NCBI GenBank assembly: GCA_029194725.1
Contig: JARFXQ010000017.1
Location: 1 to 64,000 of the forward strand
Origin: Nitrospira sp.
Lineage (GTDB): Bacteria; Nitrospirota; Nitrospiria; Nitrospirales; Nitrospiraceae
DNA: 64,000 nt
Direction: 5' to 3'
The first letter of the stretch is position 1; each line of letters starts with the position of its first letter. Positions 35,428 to 44,275 of the stretch are shown piece after piece. The translations under genes were made by a program, and so were the position numbers. The notes below the pieces were generated by a model, which saw nothing but the letters and a program-made list of their open reading frames with translations, made no database searches and had not been told where the DNA came from.

Positions 35428-36633
35428 TTAGGATCGATAGCTTGCGTTGATGCGGACATAGTCATATGAGAGGTCTGTTGTCCACATGTGGGCACGGGCT
35501 TGTCCTTGCCCAAGCTGAACGGTGACCGTAAACTCCTTTTGTTTGAAGATCTGCGCGATCTTCTGCTCCGCCTCGGGCCCCATTCCTACCCCTCGCCGCA
35601 CCATGACAATGTCATCGAATCGCACCGTGACTCTGTCTGGGTCGATCGCAATGCCTGATCGCCCAATGGCAGCCATGACTCTGCCCCAATTGGCATCCTC
35701 TCCAAACAACGCGGTCTTGAACAGATTTGATGTCGCGATGGTGTCGGCAACTCGTTTTGCCGCTGCCCTCGTGACGGCTTCGTGCACCCGAATCGCGACG
35801 ACCTTGGTGACCCCTTCCCCATCGCGGCAAATCATGAGAGCCAATTCCTGTGCCGCATCGGTCAAGAGACGCTCGAAATCGCGATAGGGCTTGGTGCCTT
35901 GTTGAATAGGTCGGTTCTTGGCCAGGCCATTAGCGAGACAGAGAACCGTGTCGTTTGTGCTGGTATCACCGTCCACCGTAATGCAATTGAAGGATTGATC
36001 GACTGCCGATTTCAATGCCGATTGGAGGGCAGCTGGAGCAATTGCCGCATCCGTCGTCAAATAAGCAAGCATGGTGGCCATATTCGGGTGGATCATGCCT
36101 GAACCCTTGGCCATGCCGCCGATGGTGACGATGCGACCGCCGATTTTTGCTTGTCTCGCGACGGTTTTGGGCCGCAAGTCCGTGGTTAAGATCGCTTGGG
36201 CTGCTTGATCGCCTCCTGGGATGCTGAGACGTGCGATCAGGGTGGGGAGGGCTGCGGTGATGCGATCAATCGGCAGCACACGACCGATCACACCGGTTGA
36301 ACCCACGAATACCTGGTGCAAGGGAACGGAAAGCTGCTCTGCCACGGCCATAGCCATTGTTTTCGCCGCCGCCAATCCTTGTTTACCCGTGCAGGCATTG
36401 GCGTTCCCGCTGTTGACAATGATAGCCCGCCCACGACGAAACCGAAGATGTTGTCGATCCAGGAGTACCGGAGCCGCCACAACCCGATTCTGTGTGAAAA
36501 CTCCGGCGATCGGTCCGCTGATGTCGGACAGGCAGAGGGCCAAATCGAGCAGATCTGGTTTTTTGATCCCGCAATGGATTCCGGCGGCTTGGAACCCTAG
36601 TGGTGCAGTAATGCCAACGTGTCTTGGTCTCAT
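35428..36633 (-). CDS. argJ: bifunctional glutamate N-acetyltransferase / amino-acid acetyltransferase
   Basis: A 401-aa Ntn-like self-processing enzyme of arginine synthesis. The cleavage/nucleophile threonine is T187 in KGSGMIHPNMATMLAYL. Supporting motifs are VNSGNANACTG and VGSTGVIGRVLP near the oxyanion hole, as well as DGDTSTND. It recycles the acetyl group between ornithine and glutamate. It follows argC by 53 bp on the same strand. Confidence 0.96.
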   Translation of the reverse strand: MRPRHVGITAPLGFQAAGIHCGIKKPDLLDLALCLSDISGPIAGVFTQNRVVAAPVLLDRQHLRFRRGRAIIVNSGNANACTGKQGLAAAKTMAMAVAEQLSVPLHQVFVGSTGVIGRVLPIDRITAALPTLIARLSIPGGDQAAQAILTTDLRPKTVARQAKIGGRIVTIGGMAKGSGMIHPNMATMLAYLTTDAAIAPAALQSALKSAVDQSFNCITVDGDTSTNDTVLCLANGLAKNRPIQQGTKPYRDFERLLTDAAQELALMICRDGEGVTKVVAIRVHEAVTRAAAKRVADTIATSNLFKTALFGEDANWGRVMAAIGRSGIAIDPDRVTVRFDDIVMVRRGVGMGPEAEQKIAQIFKQKEFTVTVQLGQGQARAHMWTTDLSYDYVRINASYRS

Positions 36634-36686
36634 AACGATTGCTCGAGTCCTGTGACGGTTGAGTACGCGATCGTCGAGGGGGTTGG

Positions 36687-37739
36687 TCAGGGATAACTGC
36701 CCGCCGCGGTTAAGCCGGTATCCTCAGGAATGCCGAGCATCAAATTCATGGCTTGAATGGCCTGACCAGCGGCTCCCTTGACGAGATTGTCGACCGCCGC
36801 CACGGTGACGACCCATCCGGCGCGCGAATCCATGTACACGCCGACGTCGCAATAGTTCGTGCCTTTAATGTAACGCGGATTGGGAACGATGTCCTCGTAG
36901 AGTCGGACGAAACGTTCACCTCTGTAGAACTCACGGTACAAGTCTCGAAGATCAGAAAGTTGCATGGGCTGCACCAGTTTACAGTACGCCGTGCTCAGGA
37001 TACCTCGATTCATCGGTACAAGATGGGGTGTGAATGTTACGGTCACGGAGCCGACGTCGTCCATGAGTCCGGAAAGTTCCTGCTCGATTTCAGGAGTATG
37101 ACGATGCTGACCGATTTTGTAGGGCTCCAGGGATTCATGCGCTTCCGGAAAATGGTAGGAGAGGGCTGGACTCCGTCCCGCTCCTGAAACGCCGGACTTA
37201 GCGTCGATTACAATCGTCTCCGGCCGCGCGAGTCCTTTGGCGAAGAGTGGCGCCAATTGGAGGATTGCGGCAGTGGGATAACAGCCAGGTGAAGCAACCA
37301 GTTTCGACTTGGCAATCGCGGTCCGATGGAGCTCCGGCAAGCCATACACCGCGTCTCGGAGCAACTGCGGGTGACCATGCGGAGCGTGATACCACTTCTC
37401 ATAGATGTCGACGTCCTTCAGCCGATAATCTGCACTAAGATCGACGACGGGCTTGCCTGCCTTGATACAGATCGCAACGGGGTCCTGCGATTTTGTATGA
37501 GGCAAGGCGAGAAAAATGGCATCCGCCCGCTCCGTCAGGGCTTCCGGCGCCAAGGCTTCAAACTGATGGTCGACGATTCCCTTGAAACTCGGAAACACGG
37601 ATGAGACCGCCTGACCGGCCGACTTTTCAGACGTTACGGCCGTGATGGTAAAACAGGGATGGGCCGCCGCGAGCCGAACAAGTTCCGCGCCGGCATATCC
37701 GCTGGCTCCAGCAATGGCGATTCGAAATTTCTCACCCAT
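36687..37739 (-). CDS. argC: N-acetyl-gamma-glutamyl-phosphate reductase
   Basis: A 350-aa NADPH enzyme: IAIAGASGYAGAELVRL dinucleotide loop, catalytic C153 in VASPGCYPTAA, and the conserved end GTNYCDVGVYMDSRAGWVVT. It acts in the arginine pathway before the argD/argJ steps. A strong bidirectional hairpin separates it from rpsI upstream, so argC-argJ should have their own promoter. Confidence 0.96.
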   Translation of the reverse strand: MGEKFRIAIAGASGYAGAELVRLAAAHPCFTITAVTSEKSAGQAVSSVFPSFKGIVDHQFEALAPEALTERADAIFLALPHTKSQDPVAICIKAGKPVVDLSADYRLKDVDIYEKWYHAPHGHPQLLRDAVYGLPELHRTAIAKSKLVASPGCYPTAAILQLAPLFAKGLARPETIVIDAKSGVSGAGRSPALSYHFPEAHESLEPYKIGQHRHTPEIEQELSGLMDDVGSVTVTFTPHLVPMNRGILSTAYCKLVQPMQLSDLRDLYREFYRGERFVRLYEDIVPNPRYIKGTNYCDVGVYMDSRAGWVVTVAAVDNLVKGAAGQAIQAMNLMLGIPEDTGLTAAGSYP

Positions 37740-37793
37740 GGGTCAATATTTCTATGCCAGATCGACAGTCGTTTCGCATGAAAAATGACACAA

Positions 37794-37822
37794 AAAAGGG
37801 AAGGCATGGAGCCTTCCCTTTT
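37794..37822 (-). terminator. Rho-independent terminator after rplM-rpsI
   Basis: A perfect 12-bp stem: AAAAGGGAAGGC, loop ATGGA, GCCTTCCCTTTT. Read on the minus strand, the stem ends in a run of six T. It lies 23 bp past the rpsI stop and before argC, so it should end the ribosomal transcript. Confidence 0.9.
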
Positions 37823-37844
37823 CCTGGATCGTCGGCCCCTGCGC

Positions 37845-38237
37845 TTAGCGCTTGGAGTACTGGAACCGTTTGCGCGCGCCCTTCTGCCCGTACTTCTTTC
37901 GTTCCTTCACGCGCGAGTCACGAGTGAGTAACCCCTCCTTCTTCAGGGGGCTGCGGGTGGAAGGGGTTATCGCGACGAGCGCCCGCGCGATGGCATGACG
38001 GAGAGCACCGGCTTGTCCGGTCGGGCCGCCCCCATAGACGGTCGCGCTGATCGAGTATTTGCCCATCAGGCCGGCCATCTCGAGGGGTAGCTGGATAATT
38101 TGCCGCAGGGTGAGGCGAGGGAACGCCTTCTCCAACGGCTTCTCGTTCACGATAATATCGCCCTCGGTGCCTGTGACCCAGGCTCGGGCGACTGCGCACT
38201 TTCTCCGCCCCGTTGCGTATTGTGTCACCACTGCCAT
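37845..38237 (-). CDS. rpsI: 30S ribosomal protein S9
   Basis: A 130-aa protein with the S9 signature: YATGRRKCAVARAWVTGTEG and GGGPTGQAGALRHAIARAL, and the basic end GQKGARKRFQYSKR. It contacts the P-site tRNA in the small subunit through its C-terminal arginine. It is paired with rplM (L13), 33 bp upstream, as in most bacteria. Confidence 0.97.
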   Translation of the reverse strand: MAVVTQYATGRRKCAVARAWVTGTEGDIIVNEKPLEKAFPRLTLRQIIQLPLEMAGLMGKYSISATVYGGGPTGQAGALRHAIARALVAITPSTRSPLKKEGLLTRDSRVKERKKYGQKGARKRFQYSKR

Positions 38238-38270
38238 GCGACTCGTCTCCTTCTGTTTGAGGACATCTCG

Positions 38271-38699
38271 CTAGAGAGAAATAGGTTCAGGACGTTGAGC
38301 CTGATGCGGATGGTTGGGCCCGACATAGACGCGGAGCTTGCGCGCCATCCCATTGCCGAGCGGGGTTTTCGGAAGCATGCCCTTGATCGCTCTTGTCAAG
38401 AGCTGAGTAGGGTCTTTTCGAAATACATGTGTCGCGGAGGCGGTTTTCAACCCTCCCGGATACCCTGAATGGCGCCGGTACAGTTTGGTTTCCATTTTGT
38501 CGCCGGTCAATTGAATCTTTTCCGCATTCACGATGACCACATGATCACCCAAATCGACATTCGGCGTGAATGTCGGGCGATGTTTTCCCCGTAAGACAGC
38601 GGCTACTCGTGCAGCCAATCGGCCCAGGGTTTTCCCCTCGGCGTTCACCAGATGCCAGGTTTCTTTCACATGAGTCGGATTCGCGAAGTACGTCGTCAT
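38271..38699 (-). CDS. rplM: 50S ribosomal protein L13
   Basis: A 142-aa protein: WHLVNAEGKTLGRLAARVAA, VLRGKHRPTFTPNVDLGDHV and MLPKTPLGNGMARKLRVYVG. The ATG at 38699 has GGAG 8 nt upstream; four upstream codons are also open. It is translated just before rpsI. Confidence 0.97.
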   Translation of the reverse strand: MTTYFANPTHVKETWHLVNAEGKTLGRLAARVAAVLRGKHRPTFTPNVDLGDHVVIVNAEKIQLTGDKMETKLYRRHSGYPGGLKTASATHVFRKDPTQLLTRAIKGMLPKTPLGNGMARKLRVYVGPNHPHQAQRPEPISL

Positions 38700-38741
38700 C
38701 GTTATCTCCACCGTTGCAACTTTGTCGGAATTTGGAAGGTG

Positions 38742-39230
38742 TTAGACTTCTTGGGCACCGATATTCTTTGTTTCCAACTTGGACAGCCACGCGTCCAGGT
38801 TTTGACCGCTACGCCGTCGCCAAACATCCTGAGTGACATAGATGGGCGCTTGGCATCGAAGGGCCAGCGCGATGGCGTCACTCGGTCGAGCGTCAATGGT
38901 GCGTAGGACTCCCTTGTTTTCGAGAAAGACAGTCGCATAGTAGGTGCTGCTCTTGACGTCCGTGAGGACCACTCGTTCCATCTTGATACCGAGATGCTCG
39001 CCGAAACTCTTGATCAGATCGTGGCTCATCGGCCGTGGTGTGGTCGATGTGTCCAGGGCGCGCCTGATCGCTTCACCCTCCGACGCTCCCACCCATACCA
39101 TGAAATGGTCTGACGCGCCATCGGCACGTGCCAGCACCACGATCCTGGTATCCGTCGTCGAGTCTTCTACAACGCGATTGACCGTAAGCTGTATCAACGG
39201 TTCGGTCGTTTGGGGCGCGTGCGCTTCCAT
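38742..39230 (-). CDS. bifunctional nuclease-domain protein (DUF151/BFN), paralogue 2
   Basis: The protein covers the BFN domain: LTVNRVVEDSTTDTRIVVLA, HFMVWVGASEGEAIRRALDT, RPMSHDLIKSF and TIDARPSDAIALALRCQAPI. The domain is shared with plant/bacterial nucleases and with the MvaI-like stress proteins; its substrate in bacteria is unclear. It is paired with a paralogue, whose stop lies 20 bp upstream. The start (39230) is tentative because a longer GTG frame overlaps the upstream gene. Confidence 0.85.
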   Translation of the reverse strand: MEAHAPQTTEPLIQLTVNRVVEDSTTDTRIVVLARADGASDHFMVWVGASEGEAIRRALDTSTTPRPMSHDLIKSFGEHLGIKMERVVLTDVKSSTYYATVFLENKGVLRTIDARPSDAIALALRCQAPIYVTQDVWRRRSGQNLDAWLSKLETKNIGAQEV

Positions 39231-39250
39231 AACAGCGATCAACAAATTCG

Positions 39251-39706
39251 TCAGCTGTCCAATTTCCCGAAGTCTTCTGGCTTCAGGTTCTCCAACCACT
39301 GATCGAGTTCTTCTGAGCTCTGCTTTCGAATCACGGACTCACTCGCAAAAATCGGAGCCTCGGCCCGAAGAGCGAGAGCGATGGCGTCGCTAGGACGGGA
39401 ATCGACCGTATACTCTGAGTCAGCGTAGGTCAAATGCACTTTGGCGAAATAGGTATGTTCATGCAGATCTGTGATCACCACACTGATGACCTTGGCGTTG
39501 TATGCATCCAGGTATGACTTCATGAAATCGTGGGTCATGGGACGAGGAGGGGCGACATTCTCGATCGCCAGGCTGATTGAACTGGCTTCCGATTTCCCGA
39601 CCCAGATCGGTAACATTTCCGATTGATCATCGTCTCGGAGTATGACGATGTACGCATTGTTGTAGGGGTCAAACATGAGCCCCTTGACCTGCATCTGCGT
39701 GATCAT
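39251..39706 (-). CDS. bifunctional nuclease-domain protein (DUF151/BFN), paralogue 1
   Basis: A 151-aa protein with the BFN domain: MQVKGLMFDPYNNAYIVILR, MLPIWVGKSEASSISLAIEN, RPMTHDFMKSYLDAY and TVDSRPSDAIALALRAEAPI. It differs from the downstream copy mainly at the ends. Both precede rplM-rpsI on the same strand with short gaps, so they could be transcribed together. The start 39706 fits the domain; a GTG at 39736 is also open. Confidence 0.87.
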   Translation of the reverse strand: MITQMQVKGLMFDPYNNAYIVILRDDDQSEMLPIWVGKSEASSISLAIENVAPPRPMTHDFMKSYLDAYNAKVISVVITDLHEHTYFAKVHLTYADSEYTVDSRPSDAIALALRAEAPIFASESVIRKQSSEELDQWLENLKPEDFGKLDS

Positions 39707-39880
39707 CTTCGAACCGAATCCTCTCTTTTGCTCCACTTAATGTAATGGGAACGGCAAAGCATGTCACCGTAGCACTTTCGAACAAACGATGTCAACGAAC
39801 TCTGCGACAATTCAAGGGAAAACTTGCCAAGGGAAAACTTGAAGCGCACCGGCTAAAACGCTTCAGGAAGAAACGCACGA

Positions 39881-40162
39881 TCAGCTGGTCGGCGGACGAT
39901 AGTTTTCAGCAACCTTCGACGAATCGACCTGTTCCCCTAGCTTCAAGAATGCTTTCATCTGCTTGCGAACGAGTTCACGTCCGCTCTCATCGCCGAGATT
40001 GACTTGGTATTCATTGATGACCATCACCCGCATGCCTTCCCACTTTTTCCAGCAGTCGATGCAGACCTTGCTCTTGACCTCCGACTCAAGCTTGCCGAGA
40101 AACAAGGGGGCCGTAATCGCTTCTCCCGTTTGCCCGCATGTCACACAGGAAACCTCTGCCAT
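39881..40162 (-). CDS. zinc-ribbon YggX-like (Fe2+-trafficking-type) protein
   Basis: A 93-aa protein. The N-terminus has two CxxC knuckles (SCVTCG at C6/C9 and VCIDCW), probably a zinc site. The C-terminal half reads KKWEGMRVMVINEYQVNLGD and RELVRKQMKAFL, the pattern of YggX, a protein linked to iron trafficking and oxidative protection. Classic YggX has a single cysteine near the start and no second knuckle, so this is a variant form. Upstream of the bfn pair, same strand. Confidence 0.75.
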   Translation of the reverse strand: MAEVSCVTCGQTGEAITAPLFLGKLESEVKSKVCIDCWKKWEGMRVMVINEYQVNLGDESGRELVRKQMKAFLKLGEQVDSSKVAENYRPPTS

Positions 40163-40500
40163 ATCTGCGCGCTCCTTTTTCGTGCTACGTAAGGTTAGGT
40201 AATCAAGTTTGAGATCCAGCTTCCCTCGTATTGACCGGCATTCTAACAGAGATGTTCCGATGAAGAAAAGGTCAAGACTTCCTCCAAGACAGGCCGGGCC
40301 ACCTCAGACTGCGTTCGTACTGTGATAACAGCGCTGCACATGACGGCCACCCACCACTGGCTGAATGGACTGAGGGTTGCCGCAGTAGCCGGCTGCACGA
40401 CCAAATCAATATGATTGGGCGTCGTTCTGCATTGCGTCCGGGGCTTGTCCCACGGTAGTGTAGGTCGCTAAAGGCCGGAGAGGCCGGAGAAAGATTACTT
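40163..40500. other. intergenic stretch, promoter region of divergent genes
   Basis: 338 bases between the YggX-like gene (minus) and the beta-barrel gene (plus). No open frame, tRNA or repeat is apparent. It should hold the two divergent promoters. GGCCGGAGAGGCCGGAG at the right end is a short repeated GGCCGGAG word just before the start codon. Confidence 0.4.
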
Positions 40501-41166
40501 ATGAGTAGATTGCTGTTCCTTGTCGGATACTGCTCGCTTACGATTGCAATGTTTGTCTTCGTGCCGTTCAGCCGTCCTGTCCAAGCTGAATGGTATGTTG
40601 CAGGTCAAGTAGGCGCGAACCTCCCCGCAGACTTCAGTAACGTGCGATGGAGTGCAGGAGGAGCCGGTGTAACGGGAAATGACCTCGACTTGCAGACGTC
40701 CGTAGTGTACGGAGGCAAGGTTGGATACTACTTTGACTCAGTGAAATGGCTCGGCATTGAAACGGAAGTATTCAATGCCACGCCTCATATCGAACAGCAA
40801 GATTGGATTATCGGCGGCGTCAACCTCGGCACGCAACCTGGCATCTATAATCGTACGCTGACTTGGGCTCCGGTGAATCTCGTAGTCCGGTATAAGGCTG
40901 GCGCATTCGAGCCCTACGTTGGTGTGGGGCTCGGAGTATTCTTTTCCCACCTCTCGGCTTCTGGTTTGTCCAGTTCGAGCACCGATGTCGGACTGAACAC
41001 GCAAGTCGGGCTTCGATACCGAATCACGAGTGCGATCGCCATGTTCGGGGAATGGAAATACAACTGGGCAAGCATGGGTCACGACAACCTGGCAGGTACT
41101 GGACTCAATTTAGACATGGACTACCGTGCAAACAACCTTGTCTTCGGTATGGGGTATCATTTTTGA
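40501..41166 (+). CDS. outer-membrane beta-barrel protein
   Basis: A 221-aa precursor: signal peptide (LTIAMFVFVPFSRPVQAEWY), then alternating strands typical of small OmpA/OmpW-like barrels. GVGLGVFFSHLSASG, TQVGLRYRITSAIAMFGEWK and the last strand NLVFGMGYHF, ending in phenylalanine, fit BamA-dependent insertion. GGAGAAAGAT lies upstream of the ATG. No ligand can be assigned. Confidence 0.8.
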   Translation: MSRLLFLVGYCSLTIAMFVFVPFSRPVQAEWYVAGQVGANLPADFSNVRWSAGGAGVTGNDLDLQTSVVYGGKVGYYFDSVKWLGIETEVFNATPHIEQQDWIIGGVNLGTQPGIYNRTLTWAPVNLVVRYKAGAFEPYVGVGLGVFFSHLSASGLSSSSTDVGLNTQVGLRYRITSAIAMFGEWKYNWASMGHDNLAGTGLNLDMDYRANNLVFGMGYHF

Positions 41167-41332
41167 CGAGAGGCAATTTAATAATCGGTTGCTGACGACC
41201 GCGTCTCACTCTAGCCTTCGAGCGTTCCAGGGAAGAAGAAGTTGAGGTCGGACCTTATACTGTGCATAGGGCAGAAGAGCAGGTGCGATCGGGCCAACAG
41301 AAAAGAATGCATACAACAAGTACTGACCCCAA

Positions 41333-41464
41333 TCAATCGCGCGTCGCAATGTCCGCGTGTATCAATTTCAGCAGGCCTAACTCCACAAGGAGCACGAGCG
41401 CGCCCTTTACGAGTCTGAACTGGGCAATCACGGCGAGACCGGTCCGGTGAGGGCGCGTCGTCAT
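41333..41464 (-). pseudogene. DUF2127 membrane protein, N-terminal fragment
   Basis: The minus strand from an ATG at 41464 reads MTTRPHRTGLAVIAQFRLVK, GALVLLVELGLLKLIHADIA and then a stop after 43 residues. The pattern (IAxFRLVKGALVLLVxLGxLKLIHxD) is the start of DUF2127 proteins, normally about 150-200 residues with four helices. The remainder is not found, so this is a truncated gene. It lies next to two insertion sequences, which suggests local rearrangement. Confidence 0.55.
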
Positions 41465-41522
41465 TGTGCAAGGAGACCATCACATGCGAAAAGAATGCGG
41501 ATGAGAGGGAGGGACTCTCTGG

Positions 41523-41605
41523 TTAAGGAGCCCGGCTGGACTTAATGATCTGGGTCGGTTCAATGGCCAGAAAATATTTCCGATGCCTATAAACTACCCC
41601 GACCC
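41523..41605 (-). pseudogene. orphan 3' fragment abutting the IS4 element
   Basis: Directly outside the left inverted repeat, the minus strand stays open for 26 codons to a TAA: VGVVYRHRKYFLAIEPTQII then KSSRAP. This looks like the end of a real protein whose 5' part lies beyond the insertion or was lost. I do not recognise it, and linking it to the zinc-ribbon fragment at 44.7 kb is only a guess. Confidence 0.35.
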
Positions 41606-43116
41606 GAATGGCACTTACTTAAGCTTCTTGGGATGGCCATATTTCCGGACGTCCTTTCTGGCGATCGCACGGGACTTGATGAGTAGTGGGTAGGGTTTTG
41701 GTCGTCGCTTGATGGCCCTGGGTTCCATACGGCCTAACCGGTTGCCTACGCGCTGCTGAGTGATCAGGACCAACAGGCCATACGGCAGCTCATCATGATC
41801 GATGCCAGAGCCATGATGAGTCCAAGCGTTCCAGAGTTGCAGGGTGTGCTTGAAACTGAGTTGGCGTGGCAGCCAGTCGGTGAGGAATGCCGCTTGAGCC
41901 ATCATCACCCGAAGAAGATTGTAGGCCAACAGATGGATCCAGATCTCCTTGATGGCCATGGTTGGGGTCTGACAGCTCAACTGCTCCATGCCTAAGGTGC
42001 TCTTGATGTTGCGCAGATCGAGCTCGACATGCCATCGGCTTCGAAACAGGGCCTTCAAGGCGGACTTGTGCGTGTCCTTGGGGCACAGCAGCGTCGTCAC
42101 CAGGATTTTGCCGCCGGTGCGCAGTTCCCGTACCATCAGCGTCGCGGGTGCCTGATCGTAGGCCGCCTGAGTCATCCAGTCAGGTTTGCTGGTCGGCTTG
42201 TGCAGCACGATCAGATGGTCGCGCGGCCCCAATCGCTGACCGCACCGAAAGTCGGTCCGGCGTTGGCGCGCCCCGTATTGTTCAAAGACCGCATCAATGC
42301 CCCGTGTGCGCAAGGTGCACAACAGAAAATACGTCGCGTAAAAGGCATCGCCTATGAGCAGGTCCCCAGGCTCCAACGTATCGAGTATTGAACGGAGGAG
42401 GGTCTGTTCATCGCCGCCCTTTCCCTGATAGCGGCCGATGGCGGCATGAAGCATCGCCCCGCTCCCAAGACACAGCATGCCCACCACCCGGCACAAGGGG
42501 AACCCCAGGCCGGGCTTCTGACTCTGCGGTTGTGGATAGGCCGCCTGATTGGCGGGCGTGTCCGGCATGACCACGGTCGTGCCGTCCACCAGCCGTACCG
42601 GACGACCCCGCCAACGCCAGGGCTCAGGAGCCTGTGCGGTGAGCCGTCGCCCAGTCTGTCGCACCAGAGTGGAGAGCATCTCCGTCGGCAAGCGTTGTCG
42701 AGCACGACAATATGCCCCGGTATGCGTACTGCAACGCGGCAGGCCTCGGGTCACGCGCTTGACGGCTGTGTCGTTGACGACGTTCTGACATGACCGATCC
42801 GCACTGAGCGCCTGTGCGAGAAACATCGACAGCGTCTCGGTTGGGGGAATAACCGTTTCCGATGCTGCGGCACCAGCGACTCGACCTCATCCAACAACTC
42901 AGGGTGTGTCAACAGGTTGAAGAACGTATCCGCATCGCTGCGGTGGATATGACTGCGAATGCGTCGTTGTTGCTGTGCACGCGGGCTATGCTTCGGATGC
43001 ATTCAGGCTCGCTCCTCGGGTGAAAGGTCGATGGGTGTTTGGGCCTCCTACCGTATCACTGGAATCAGCCTTTTGTGCGGCACATCACCTATGTAGCCGT
43101 TAAGTAAGTGCCATTC
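41606..43116 (-). mobile_element. IS4-family insertion sequence, about 1.51 kb
   Basis: Perfect 17-bp inverted repeats mark both ends: GAATGGCACTTACTTAA at 41606-41622 and its complement at 43100-43116. The transposase stop codon lies inside the left repeat. Just outside both repeats a CCCCGA word occurs (41597-41602 and 43119-43124), which could be part of a target duplication, but spacing is uneven. The transposase frame is broken (see the gene entry). The IS1111-type element starts only 12 bp beyond the right end. Confidence 0.87.
41615..43002 (-). pseudogene. IS4-family DDE transposase, frame-shifted at a G5 run
   Basis: One frame from an ATG at 43002 gives MHPKHSPRAQQQRRIRSHIH then ELLDEVESLVPQHRKRLFP. 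After that the homologous reading PTETLSMFLAQALSADRSCQ continues in another frame to 41615, with the DDE-type core (VRLVDGTTVVMPD; LLIGDAFYATYFL; KSTLGMEQLSCQTP). The frames join at GGGGG 42843-42847; one base appears missing. Either the gene is inactive or translation uses a -1 shift at that run. The second frame alone encodes about 410 residues including the whole catalytic core. Confidence 0.8.
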
Positions 43117-43214
43117 ACCCCCGATAATCATCTCGAAGGCTCCTTGTGCAGAGTATAGAGTGTTCGTCGTGCGTGACGCGACAGCTCTTATCCACCTACA
43201 CCGAGGAGGTTGCG

Positions 43215-44231
43215 ATGAGATGTTATGTGGGAATCGACCTGCACGCCACCAACAGTGTCGTCGTGGTCCTCGACGACGAGGACCGGGTGCGGTATCAGAA
43301 GCGGCTGCGCAATGAGTTGCCACTGATCGTCGGTGCCCTGGAGCCGTATCGAGCCACCGTGTACGGGATCGCCGTCGAATCCACCAATAATTGGTACTGG
43401 CTCGTGGACGGCCTGATGGAGGCCGGGTACCGTGTTCACCTCGCTCATGCGCCCGCGCTTCCACAGTACAGTGGACTCAAGCACGCCGACGATCAGCATG
43501 ATGCGCGGTGGTTGGCGCATCTGCTCCGCCTGGGGCTGCTCCCCACCGGCTACATCTATCCCAAAGCCGAACGCGCCGTCCGCGATCTGCTCCGCAAACG
43601 GAGTCAACTCGTCCGTCACAAGACCATGGTCGTCCTCAGCCTGCAAAGTCTCCTCACGCGGCTGACCGGGACACGCCTGTCCCTGCCACGCCTCCGAGAG
43701 CTCACACCTGACGGAATCCAGGCCCTCGTGTCGTTTCCTGAGCAAGCGCAGGCGGTCCGGAGTTCTTTGGCGGTGTTGCACTGTCTGGAGCAGGAAGTCC
43801 ACATGATCGAGGACCGAGTCCGTGAAGCCGGGCGGACCCAGCCCGGTTATGCGCTGTTGCAGACCGTCCCCGGCATCGGGCCGATCTTGGCGGGCACAAT
43901 TCTCTTGGAAGCCGGCGACATCCGGCGATTCGTGACCGTGGGGCATTTCGCGCCCTACTGTCGCTGCGTCGGCAGCGAACATATGAGCAACGGCAAACGG
44001 AAAGGGGCCGGCAACACGAAGAACGGCAACAAGTATTTAAGCTGGGCCTTCATCGAGGCGGCCCATTTCGCCATTCGTTATGAGGCCGTGATTCGGAATT
44101 TCTATCAGCGCAAACAGGCGCGGACACATCCGTTGGTGGCCCTGAAGGCCGTGGCGCATAAGCTCGCGCGCGCCTGTTATCACATGTTGCGCGAGCAGGT
44201 GCCGTTCGATCTGCACCGTGCGTTTGGGTAG
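43215..44231 (+). CDS. IS1111-group (IS110 family) DEDD transposase/recombinase
   Basis: From the ATG at 43215 (GAGGAGG 6 nt upstream) the protein has 338 residues. The N-terminal RuvC-like DEDD domain shows D8 in VGIDLHATNS, the acidic VESTNNWYWLVDGL and the pair in KHADDQHDARWLAHLL. The C-terminal Transposase_20 domain has LLQTVPGIGPILAGTILLEA and the GNTKNGNKYLSWAFIEAAH serine region. These recombinases use an RNA encoded in the element to pair donor and target. The length is normal and the frame is intact. Confidence 0.93.
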   Translation: MRCYVGIDLHATNSVVVVLDDEDRVRYQKRLRNELPLIVGALEPYRATVYGIAVESTNNWYWLVDGLMEAGYRVHLAHAPALPQYSGLKHADDQHDARWLAHLLRLGLLPTGYIYPKAERAVRDLLRKRSQLVRHKTMVVLSLQSLLTRLTGTRLSLPRLRELTPDGIQALVSFPEQAQAVRSSLAVLHCLEQEVHMIEDRVREAGRTQPGYALLQTVPGIGPILAGTILLEAGDIRRFVTVGHFAPYCRCVGSEHMSNGKRKGAGNTKNGNKYLSWAFIEAAHFAIRYEAVIRNFYQRKQARTHPLVALKAVAHKLARACYHMLREQVPFDLHRAFG

Positions 44232-44275
44232 GGTCCCGGAACTTGGGGTGAGGCTGGGAGCTCGCAAAGGGGTTG

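Noticed and set aside
41597..43124. CCCCGA on both sides of the IS4 element as a target-site duplication
   Set aside because: The two words sit at different distances from the inverted repeats (3 and 2 bases) and the neighbouring bases differ; not claimed.
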